From assembly GCA_016932755.1 (NCBI GenBank), contig JAFGCE010000083.1:1-7612 (forward strand): DNA of 7,612 bases, given 5' to 3'. Under the pieces are notes generated by a model, which saw only the letters and a list, made by a program, of their open reading frames with translations, ran no database searches and was not told the DNA's origin. Position numbers and translations under genes: made by a program. Positions 1 through 6,100 of the stretch are shown one piece after another. This stretch comes from Candidatus Woesearchaeota archaeon. GTDB lineage: Archaea; Nanobdellota; Nanobdellia; Woesearchaeales; JAGWAF01. Numbering within the stretch: position 1 is the stretch's first letter; the number at the start of each line of letters is the position of its first letter.

Positions 1-600
1 CACATGGGCTATCCTTCATCAGTGTCTATAGCAGACTGGCAGACTCCTTTGGGTATAGCAAAAAATGATTCTGAGTTTGGAAAAAAGCTTGCAGAAAATT
101 CAGGGATTGAAATAAACGAGGAATCGCATGCAGAAGAGCACTCAATAGAAGTACAGATTCCTTTTCTTCAGTTTACATGCGCAAAATTCAGGTTTTCTCC
201 TGTAATGATAAGCCATGACTTGAGCTTCAAAGAGGCTGCTGAATCAATAAGAAAAACAGCTGAACAGCTCAAAAGGGAGATTGTTGTGGTTGCATCAAGC
301 GATTTTACCCACTACGGACCTGCATACGGCTATGTTCCTTTCACAAAAGATGCTAAGAAAAATATGTACGCTCTTGACAACGGCGCGATAGAGCTTATAA
401 AAAAACTTGATTCGGGAAAGTATATGGATTATGTAAACAGCAAACAGGCAACAATATGCGGGCAGATGCCTATTGCTGTATTACTGGAAACAATAAGGGC
501 AAAAGCAAAAAAGGCAAGGCTCATGAAGTACTACACTTCCGGGGATGTCACAGGAGACTACAGCAATGCAGTAGGTTATGCATCAATAGTTTTTGAGTAG
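1..600 (+). CDS. amrB: MEMO family protein (AmmeMemoRadiSam system protein B), 5'-truncated
   Basis: The reading frame is open from base 1 to a TAG at 598-600, leaving 199 residues. The gene starts upstream: the ATG at 4 is internal, because the preceding His codon and following GYPSSVSI align with the family segment GPNHTGYGSPVSI. Visible hallmarks are WQTPLG, EEHSIEVQIPFLQ (His47, counting from the first His), VVASSDFTHYGP (Asp101, His104), ICGQMPIAVLLE (Cys153) and the ending SGDVTGDYSNAVGYAS. In human MEMO1 the residues matching the first His, Asp101, His104 and Cys153 line a metal-binding pocket like that of class III non-heme iron dioxygenases; all are kept here. The protein is probably cytosolic. 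The prokaryotic function is unsettled: the family is tied to AMMECR1 and radical SAM partners, and neither is visible here. The DUF192 gene begins one base after the stop, so the two are probably co-transcribed. Family assignment is firm; exact activity is not known. Confidence 0.93.
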   Translation, partial: HMGYPSSVSIADWQTPLGIAKNDSEFGKKLAENSGIEINEESHAEEHSIEVQIPFLQFTCAKFRFSPVMISHDLSFKEAAESIRKTAEQLKREIVVVASSDFTHYGPAYGYVPFTKDAKKNMYALDNGAIELIKKLDSGKYMDYVNSKQATICGQMPIAVLLETIRAKAKKARLMKYYTSGDVTGDYSNAVGYASIVFE

Positions 601-601
601 A

Positions 602-940
602 ATGATAGCAAACAAAACAAGAAAAAGGGAGATAAGCAAAGAGCATAAGCTGTGCACAAGCGCAGCCTCAAAATCATTCGGGCTTATGTTCAGGATAAAC
701 CCAAAATCACTTGTGTTTGCCTTTGATAAAGAAAAAATAATTCCGCTTCACATGTTTTTTGTTTTTTTTCCGATAGATGTTCTTTTTCTGGACAGGAGAA
801 AGCGAGTTGTTGAGGTAAAGAAAAATTTTATGCCTTTCACATTCTATAAACCGAGAAGAAAAGCAATGTATGTTGTTGAGCTTCCTTTTGGGGCAGTAGA
901 AAGAACAAAAACAAGATTAGGGGATATAATAGATTTCTAG
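602..940 (+). CDS. DUF192 family protein (COG1430)
   Basis: A small soluble protein of 112 residues. The family pattern is clear: GLMFR at residues 27-31, then LVFAF, HMFFVFFPIDVLFLD at 50-64, VVEV near 69-72, VVELPFGAVE at 91-100 and the closing GDIIDF at 107-112. DUF192 proteins form a compact beta domain of unknown biochemical function, and this one has the usual length for a single-domain member. No signal peptide is present, unlike many bacterial members, so it is probably cytosolic. I chose the ATG at 602, one base after the stop of the MEMO gene; an in-frame TTG at 593 would overlap that gene and looks less likely. No clear Shine-Dalgarno precedes the ATG, so translational coupling to the upstream gene is plausible. 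The N-terminal 20 residues are rich in Lys and Arg. The 3' end overlaps the convergent minus-strand gene by four bases. Confidence 0.88.
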   Translation: MIANKTRKREISKEHKLCTSAASKSFGLMFRINPKSLVFAFDKEKIIPLHMFFVFFPIDVLFLDRRKRVVEVKKNFMPFTFYKPRRKAMYVVELPFGAVERTKTRLGDIIDF

Positions 941-1608
941 GCAAATCCCTTCAGGAGAGGGTATAATGTGTCCTGGAAATACATGCTAAGAACCACCAGC
1001 ACAAATATTTTTACAAACAAGCCCAGGATTGTGAAAATAATAAATTTCGCAAAAGAGAATCTTGCAGAGCCAATAACAACAGAAACAGGCTGTATCGGAA
1101 AAACAATTGCGTTTCCAATAAAAATAACAAACGAGCCCCATCTTGTAATCATGTTGTGGAATTTGTCAAACTTCTCCCTTAAGATGAACTTGACAAGCCT
1201 TGCTCCGACAATAAGCCCGAACATGTAGTCAAGGCACAGTCCCATCAGGCTTCCAATCAGCATGAGAGCCATTATCAGGGGCACAGAAAACCCCAATGAG
1301 AGATAGTAAAGGAAAAGAAGCTCCATCGGAAGCACGATAAAAAACAGGGAGCCGAAAAAACAGGCGTAAAAAAATCCAAGTATTGTCCTTTTTGAGATTT
1401 CATTGAAGATATGCGAGAAAAAAGCCCAGACATAGGGATTTGCTTTCAACAGTTCAAGAATCTGTGACTGGAAATAAATATATGCCAGGTATATGGCTGA
1501 GGCTGCGACAAGCATGATAAAAAGCTTGTCTGTAAAGCTCAGCCCGCCCTCTTTGCGGACCGCCTTTGATTTTAGCTTGTGCTCAGGAATTGCAGGTTCC
1601 TTCTCCAT
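937..1608 (-). CDS. Polytopic membrane protein, DedA/VTT (SNARE-associated Golgi protein) family-like
   Basis: A 223-residue integral membrane protein. A charged N-terminal tail (about residues 1-26, cytoplasmic by the positive-inside rule) is followed by hydrophobic segments near 28-47, 75-95, 97-125, 128-143, 158-181 and 185-210. The stretch LVKFI, then about 15 polar residues, then RWGSFVIFIGNAIVFPIQP and VVIGSARFSFAKF matches the layout of the VTT/DedA fold, where a re-entrant helix pair carries a Phe-x-x-Arg-x-Gly-type motif and a Pro-rich turn. Members of this family act as lipid scramblases or transporters, for example undecaprenyl-phosphate or polyprenyl-lipid flippases; the archaeal substrate is not known. 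The start is the ATG at 1608: the frame stays open to 1830, but that extension is antisense to tRNA-Trp and crosses its promoter. A TATA-like box lies at the right distance for a leaderless transcript from 1608. The family call rests on pattern only; a divergent YqaA/TVP38-like protein is equally possible. Confidence 0.75.
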   Translation of the reverse strand: MEKEPAIPEHKLKSKAVRKEGGLSFTDKLFIMLVAASAIYLAYIYFQSQILELLKANPYVWAFFSHIFNEISKRTILGFFYACFFGSLFFIVLPMELLFLYYLSLGFSVPLIMALMLIGSLMGLCLDYMFGLIVGARLVKFILREKFDKFHNMITRWGSFVIFIGNAIVFPIQPVSVVIGSARFSFAKFIIFTILGLFVKIFVLVVLSMYFQDTLYPLLKGFA

Positions 1609-1630
1609 GGAGCCTATTATCAAAAAAATA

Positions 1631-1640
1631 GTATAAATAT
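1631..1640 (-). promoter_or_regulatory. TATA box of the VTT-like membrane protein gene
   Basis: On the minus strand this reads ATATTTATAC, with the purine-bearing GCAAAG just upstream as a possible TFB-recognition element. Its centre is about 27 bases before the ATG at 1608, the usual TATA-to-start distance in archaea. Transcription would therefore begin at or within a base or two of the start codon, giving a leaderless mRNA. This supports 1608 as the true start. Position-based inference. Confidence 0.6.
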
Positions 1641-1657
1641 CTTTGCAAATAAGAACA

Positions 1658-1668
1658 AAATTTATAAA
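1658..1668 (+). promoter_or_regulatory. TATA box of the tRNA-Trp gene
   Basis: The sequence AAATTTATAAA is a good match to the archaeal TATA consensus, preceded by an A/G-rich stretch (AAGAACA) that could serve as the TFB-recognition element. Its centre is about 30 bases before the first base of tRNA-Trp, so the primary transcript would start a few bases ahead of the mature 5' end, as expected for a tRNA processed by RNase P. The box is nearly palindromic and could also work on the minus strand. Confidence 0.65.
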
Positions 1669-1694
1669 GAACCAGCCTCTTCTATCCTCTAAAA

Positions 1695-1829
1695 GGGGAC
1701 GTAGTATAACCTGGCTAGAATAAGTGGCTCCAGTAATGGAGCGATGAGGCTTTTGCCGATGATTAAGCTGATGGTCTGTCGCTTTGATGAAGAGACCACT
1801 GGGTCCGGGTTCAAATCCCGGCGTCCCCA
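1695..1829 (+). tRNA. trnW: tRNA-Trp (anticodon CCA), intron-containing
   Basis: The acceptor stem GGGGACG (1695-1701) pairs perfectly with CGTCCCC (1822-1828), followed by discriminator A1829. The T arm is CCGGG, loop TTCAAAT, CCCGG (1805-1821). The D loop carries GG at 1713-1714; the D stem is weak, at best three A-T pairs (1705-1707 with 1720-1722). The anticodon stem AGTGG (1723-1727) pairs fully with CCACT (1796-1800). C1728 and T1729 are positions 32 and 33, CCA (1730-1732) is the anticodon, and G1733 is position 37. A 61-nt intron separates 37 from 38, leaving a mature body of about 74 nt with a short, four-base variable loop. The 3' CCA is not encoded (ACCT follows), so it must be added. 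An intron at 37/38 in tRNA-Trp is common in archaea, where it often carries a methylation guide. Only the poor D stem is odd. Confidence 0.93.
1734..1794 (+). other. tRNA-Trp intron (61 nt) with bulge-helix-bulge splice sites
   Basis: The splice sites fit the archaeal bulge-helix-bulge rule. One three-base bulge is A1732 G1733|T1734 and the other is A1793 G1794|A1795. Between them a four-position helix joins 1728-1731 to 1789-1792, with one C-A mismatch at C1730, the anticodon wobble base. The inner helix pairs 1735-1744 with 1779-1788, with one mismatch and three wobble pairs. The tRNA-splicing endonuclease would cut after the second base of each bulge. The intron also holds a GGC-TTTT-GCC hairpin (1748-1757) and four GATG-containing motifs at about 1743, 1758, 1770 and 1786 that resemble C boxes; a CTGA lies at 1768-1771, but box spacing does not fit a standard C/D guide. 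Confidence 0.85.
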
Positions 1830-1839
1830 CCTAATCCTT
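1829..1839 (+). repeat. Direct repeat copy 1 (tRNA 3' end plus flank)
   Basis: ACCTAATCCTT begins with the discriminator base of tRNA-Trp and runs into its 3' flank. An identical 11-mer recurs at 1932-1942. Exact repetition at this place, with tRNA-like sequence in front of both copies, suggests a duplication of the tRNA end rather than chance. Confidence 0.7.
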
Positions 1840-1857
1840 TAGAAAAGTATTAGAATT

Positions 1858-1901
1858 CCAAAACCATAAGTGAGGCATAAAGCCTCACGATGAATTTTTG
1901 G
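1858..1901 (+). ncRNA. Stable stem-loop downstream of tRNA-Trp (structured trailer or small RNA)
   Basis: GTGAGGC (1870-1876) and GCCTCAC (1882-1888) form a perfect seven-pair stem with the loop ATAAA. An outer helix pairs CCAAAA (1858-1863) with TTTTGG (1896-1901), leaving an internal loop of CCATAA opposite GATGAAT. The structure is visible directly; that it is transcribed is inferred from the tRNA promoter upstream and the T7 tract at 1946-1952, with no clear promoter of its own. It could be part of a long tRNA precursor trailer, a free small RNA, or a decayed copy of the tRNA intron region. I see no standard H/ACA or C/D layout. Confidence 0.4.
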
Positions 1902-1906
1902 CGAAA

Positions 1907-1934
1907 GAACTGGTTCATATCCTGCGCTTCTACC
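1907..1934 (+). pseudogene. tRNA-Trp 3'-end remnant (T-arm-like)
   Basis: The segment GAACTGGTTCATATCCTG followed by CGCTTCTACC resembles the 3' portion of tRNA-Trp. AACTGG+TTCATATCC matches CACTGG+TTCAAATCC of the tRNA at 13 of 15 places if seven bases (GTCCGGG) have been lost, and the discriminator-like ACC is followed by the same flank as the real tRNA. The T stem cannot form properly and the universally kept A58 is replaced by T, so it would not give a working tRNA. It is best read as a decayed partial duplication, though the alignment is short. Confidence 0.4.
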
Positions 1935-1942
1935 TAATCCTT
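1932..1942 (+). repeat. Direct repeat copy 2 (tRNA 3' end plus flank)
   Basis: An exact second copy of ACCTAATCCTT, 103 bases downstream of the first, placed at the end of the tRNA-like remnant and just ahead of a T7 tract. The two copies bracket the hairpin at 1858-1901. Confidence 0.7.
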
Positions 1943-1945
1943 CTA

Positions 1946-1952
1946 TTTTTTT
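1946..1952 (+). terminator. T7 tract terminator
   Basis: Seven consecutive T residues follow the second direct repeat, and archaeal RNA polymerase commonly stops at such tracts. The real tRNA is followed only by TTT, so this may be the first effective stop for the tRNA transcript, implying a precursor of about 260 nt. It also separates the tRNA unit from the permease promoter at 1973. Confidence 0.5.
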
Positions 1953-1972
1953 CATTCCGCAATTGATACAAA

Positions 1973-1983
1973 AGTATATAAAC
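1973..1983 (+). promoter_or_regulatory. TATA box of the amino-acid permease gene
   Basis: The stretch AGTATATAAAC contains a strong TATATAAA box about 27 bases ahead of the ATG at 2005, with an A-rich stretch (ACAAA) upstream that could act as a TFB element. Transcription would begin at or very near the start codon, giving a leaderless mRNA. A weak AAGGAA at 1991-1996 could act as a ribosome-binding site if transcription starts earlier. Confidence 0.65.
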
Positions 1984-2004
1984 TAGTTTAAAGGAAATGC
2001 AGTC

Positions 2005-3141
2005 ATGCAAAAGAAACATTTTTACGCTGCAATTGCAACTTTAGTCGGCACTATAATCGGCGCAGGTGTTTTGGGCATACCTTACATTATCGCAAAAGCT
2101 GGATTTCTCACAGGGCTTGTAAATCTTGTTGTTTTGGGGATTGCTGTGCTTTTGCTTTATCTTTATCTTGGCGAAGTTGTCCTAAGGACAAGAGGCAACC
2201 ACCAGCTGACAGGCTATGCTGAGATTTATCTTGGCAAATTTGGAAAAAAGCTTATGGTCTTTGCAATGGTGTTTGGGATTTACGGAGCTTTAATTGCATA
2301 TCTGATAGGCGAAGGGGAAACGCTTGCAGCGCTTTTCAGCTCTTCCAACCATCTTCTGTTCAGCATAATATTTTTTGTCATAGTCTCGTCAATAATCTAT
2401 AAAGGTTTGAAAGCTATAGAAAATTCAGAGCTTTTGCTTGCTACTCTTGTTGTGATTATAATTGTATTTATCTCAGTATTTACAATTCCTAAAATCAACA
2501 CAGCTAACCTTGCTGTCTTCAATCCAAAAGCAATATTCATTCCGTATGGGGTTATACTGTTTGCACTGGCGGGCTCTATAGCCATACCTGAAATGAAGGA
2601 GGAGCTTGTCAATAACAAAAAAATTTTGAAAAAAGCAATAATAATCGGCGCTTTGATTCCGAGCATAATGTATATTGTTTTTAGCTTGGTGATTGTTGGC
2701 GCAATGGGAGCTTCAACAACTGAAGTTGCTACAATTGGGCTTGCAGAAATTCTTGGGCAGAAGGTTTTCATGCTTGGAAATATTTTTGCTGTGCTTGCAA
2801 TGGCTACAAGTTTCCTGACATTAGGGCTTGCCTTGAAAGAGATGTACCATTATGATTACCACATAAATGAAAAAATTTCATGGCTGCTTACAATAATCCC
2901 TCCTTTTGTGCTTTTTTTGGCGCTTAAGAAAAGCTTTGTAGGGGTTATAGGGCTTACAGGAGGTATAGCCATGGGCCTGGAAGGTGCCCTGATTGTGCTT
3001 ATGTACAGAAAAGCAAAGAAGTTAGGGGCAAGAAAGCCCGAATATGAAATGATTAAATGTTCTGCAATAGAATACTGCCTGATGCTTATATTTGCAGCTG
3101 GAATAATTTATACAATGATAAATTTCTTGGGCATTATTTAG
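2005..3141 (+). CDS. Amino-acid permease, tryptophan/tyrosine permease-like (COG0814 / APC superfamily)
   Basis: A 378-residue membrane transporter with about 11 membrane segments, near residues 7-30, 32-58, 80-105, 116-133, 142-161, 175-197, 209-232, 253-276, 290-308, 312-335 and 352-375. Segment 1 has GTIIGAGVLGIP, the unwound Gly-rich helix that binds the substrate alpha-amino and carboxyl groups in APC-type carriers. Segment 6 has FALAGSIAIPEM, the matching broken helix. Both fit the hydroxy/aromatic amino-acid permease branch (SdaC, Mtr, TyrP), whose members run about 400 residues with 11 helices and use proton or sodium symport. The substrate cannot be told from sequence; Trp or Tyr is a guess from family resemblance. 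The gene stands alone behind its own TATA box, 175 bases after tRNA-Trp, and converges on the next gene with an 11-base gap. No truncation or frameshift is seen. Confidence 0.87.
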   Translation: MQKKHFYAAIATLVGTIIGAGVLGIPYIIAKAGFLTGLVNLVVLGIAVLLLYLYLGEVVLRTRGNHQLTGYAEIYLGKFGKKLMVFAMVFGIYGALIAYLIGEGETLAALFSSSNHLLFSIIFFVIVSSIIYKGLKAIENSELLLATLVVIIIVFISVFTIPKINTANLAVFNPKAIFIPYGVILFALAGSIAIPEMKEELVNNKKILKKAIIIGALIPSIMYIVFSLVIVGAMGASTTEVATIGLAEILGQKVFMLGNIFAVLAMATSFLTLGLALKEMYHYDYHINEKISWLLTIIPPFVLFLALKKSFVGVIGLTGGIAMGLEGALIVLMYRKAKKLGARKPEYEMIKCSAIEYCLMLIFAAGIIYTMINFLGII

Positions 3142-3145
3142 ATAG

Positions 3146-3152
3146 AAAAAAA
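3146..3152 (-). terminator. T7 tract directly after the stop of the large surface protein gene
   Basis: Seven A residues on the plus strand give seven U residues on the minus-strand transcript immediately after its TAA stop. The gap to the convergent permease gene is only 11 bases, so this is the only intergenic termination signal on this side. No comparable plus-strand T tract exists for the permease, whose transcript probably runs into the opposing gene. Confidence 0.5.
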
Positions 3153-6100
3153 TTAATCCTCTTCAAGGAATTTCATTATAGGCTTCCTGAACTCAATAAG
3201 AAGTATGATTATAACAAGTATCAGGATTCCCATCATAATGTAGTTAGAGTAAATTGAGATTCCCTCCTTGATTTTTTCTCCAACAGGCGGCTCTTCAACC
3301 TCATTAACAATCAATCTTACTTCATTGCTGCTTACGTTTGCCCCTTTGCCGTCGTCTGCATTGAAAACAACCATTTCCTCGCCGAACCAGTTTCTTGAAG
3401 GTTTTAATGTTGCTATGCCCTCATCATCTATTTCAATTTCAATATTTTCAAGAGGAGAGTGTGTATAAGCCAAAACATCGTTGTCAGGGTCATGGAAGTA
3501 CTGTGAAAGGTCTAGTGTGTGTTCTGTGTCTTCATCCCATTCCTGTGCAGGGATTCCTCCCTCCAAAACCTCTTCCTCTTCTTCCGGCTCTTCTGCTTCA
3601 GTTTCCGGCTCAGGTTCAGCTTCAGGCTCTTCTTCTGCCTCTGGTTCCTGCTCCTCAGGCTCCAGTTCAAAATCAAGCTCCTCAAGGCTTATATTTTCCC
3701 ATGTAACATTTCCTATTGTGATGGATGCTGTTGCACTTTCTGAAGCATTTTCTGTTTCATTTTCTGCTGCAGGATAGTTTTTTACAGCATAGAAAATTCC
3801 AAAACATACCAAAGCCAGCAATATTACAGCCAGCAATATCCATCCGAGCCATTTAAGCGCTTCAGACTTCTGCTTTTTCTTTTTTGGCTGCGGCCTTTTC
3901 TTTGCAGCCTTTTTCTCGACAAAAACCTTCTTTATAACAACCTTCTCCTTTACAATAACCTTTGGCTGCGGCTCTTTTGCCTTTTCCTTTTTTACAGGCT
4001 TTGGCTTGCCTACAATTGCAAAGAAACTGCATCCTGCAGATTCTGATTCGTAGTATATGTATTTTTTGTCTTCTTTTATTTTTTCAGTTTTCAGGGTAAG
4101 CCAGATCTCATTATTGTATCTTGACAGCTTTATAGTGTCTTCAGGAACATTGTGCCTTGCAAGCCAGCATTTCTTTATCCTGAACCTGAACAATATCTTG
4201 TCTATGTCATTGTTGCCAAAGTTCTTTTTCCTTATCTCGAAATACTGGTATGCTTTGCCCCTTGCTGCAACAAATGTAGGCTTCCAGAAATATCTCTTAA
4301 CTGAAATCTTTGCCTCCTCAACAGGCTTCTTCAGCTTTACGACAATCTCGCCAAGCCCTTTGCGCCAGCTAAGCACAACAACCCCTTTCTGTGCAGGAAC
4401 AAGTGTTTTCCAAACATGCCTCTTGTACCACTTGGATATAAGAGTCTCTAATATAATCAGGACAGCAATAATTATTACTGCTGTTATCAGCCCCCTGAGC
4501 ATATAGGCTTTGTAGAATCCCAGGTTGACCAGTATCTTATAAATTATGAAAATAACAGCTGCTGCTACTGCAATAACAACCAATGCAAGAATAATCCTGA
4601 GCAGCCACTTTACTTTTCCAGGCCTTTCCTTCTTCCCCGCTTTTGCGACTGTTTTTCCTGCTGCTGCTTTTGCTTCTGCTTTCTTTGCTTTTTTAGCTTC
4701 CTTCTCTTTCTTTTTTCTTTCCTTTTCTTTCTGCTTTTCAAGCTTCTTTTTTTCCTTTTCCTTCTGCTTCTGAATCCTCAGCTTTTCCTTTTGCTTCTTT
4801 TTTCTTTCAAGCTCCCTCTGTTTTTTAGCCTGTTTCTTTTCTTTTTCTCTTTGTTTTCTCTCCTTTTCCTTTGCCCTCTGGACCTTGAGTTTTTCTCTTT
4901 TCTTTGCCCTTTCTTCTTTTGTTCTGTCAAGATAAACAACAGTCCCAATAGATGCAAGAGCGATAACAATCAACAGTATAATGAATAATATAGTGAAAGG
5001 AAGGTATTCATCAAATATCATGTTTGAGAATCTTGGCTCTTTCAGCTTTACTTTAACTTCTTTAATATACTGGACATTGTCATCAGCTGTCGCTTTAACA
5101 GCCACGACATAAGTTCCTTCAGGTGTTTCTCCTGCTACAGGGCTTAGCCTTAATCTGAATGTTCCTTCTTCGCCTGGGGCAAGCACAACTGTTGAAGGCT
5201 CTGCTGCAATCCAGTCAGCGCCTTCAGTTTCAAGCCTGTAAGTTGAGGTTTTTGAACCTGTGTTTACAATTGAAAGTTCTGCAACACTCTCGTTGTAATA
5301 TGTTTTTATCCTGCTTACACCCTCTGCAATAACGGGTATATGGCAGATATCAACAATAATGCTTCTTGCCTCGGATTTTTCTATCTCTCCAAAATCAGAT
5401 TCTGCATTGAAAGTGATGTTCAAAACTTTTCTCATTGGCTCTGGAGGAGCTACATTGATGTTTACATAAGCAGACTTGCCTGGTTCCAATGATACAACAT
5501 CTCCGCTTAAAGATGTCCATCCGTTTCCTTCCAAATCAAGGAAATATGTGTTTGCAATCTTTGCTTTGTTCTCTATAAGAACAGGCACTGCCCCTTTCTG
5601 CTCTTCGCACAGGAAATAATCCCCAGCGTAAGCGTTTAGATTCGGTGTTTTTCCTTCTTCAGGAATGTAGAATCTTCCGAATGTAAGAGAATAGTCATAT
5701 GCCCTGTTGATTTTAAGGCTAATTCCTGATGTCTCGGCAACTGCATTGCTTAGCCTTGCGCTTGTCTCAAAACCAAGTGTGTAATCCCCCCAGGACTCGC
5801 AGCTTGGAGCGACATACATGCTAAGCCTTAGCGTTTCTCCGCTTAGTATTGTTACATTATTGAAATTAAAATTTACCTTGTCTGCAAAATCCCCAACACT
5901 TGTGAATTCATATATCTCTGGAAAATCCCCTGTGTTTGTCACATCAAAGCTGAAAAAAGCTGTCTCGCATGGGTCTATTACATCTGAATATACAACAGGC
6001 ACAATCTTTATGTTCTGTGTTTCATGTATAGATATCTCCTGCTTTAGAACCTTCTGTACTCCCAGTTTTGTTGTTATGTAGGTCTCCAGGTTATATCCTC

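Noticed and set aside
4..6. ATG start for the MEMO family protein
   Set aside because: The family's N-terminal third, including an essential His motif, would be missing; homology continues through the preceding His codon.
593..601. TTG start for the DUF192 gene
   Set aside because: It would overlap the end of the MEMO gene for only three extra residues; the ATG at 602 lies directly after that stop and is the simpler choice.
947..961. CCCT-loop-AGGG inverted repeat as a terminator for the MEMO-DUF192 unit
   Set aside because: The stem has only four pairs, has no T tract after it, and lies inside the opposing coding region.
1609..1830. In-frame N-terminal extension of the minus-strand membrane protein beginning MGTPGFEPGPSG
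   Set aside because: This is the well-known false translation of the antisense strand of a tRNA 3' end. It would cross the tRNA-Trp gene and the promoter of the real gene, whose ATG at 1608 is well placed.
1841..1932. A complete second tRNA
   Set aside because: No D arm or anticodon arm can be drawn, T-loop A58 is lost, and acceptor pairing is poor; only the 3' end resembles a tRNA.
2397..2771. Minus-strand open frame inside the permease gene
   Set aside because: It lies opposite well-supported transmembrane coding sequence and has no recognisable features.
3395..4988. Several open frames on the plus strand and a short minus-strand frame at 4778-4969 inside the large surface gene
   Set aside because: They are Ser-, Phe- or Leu-rich shadows of Glu/Lys-rich coding sequence, with no family resemblance and no promoter or ribosome-binding site.
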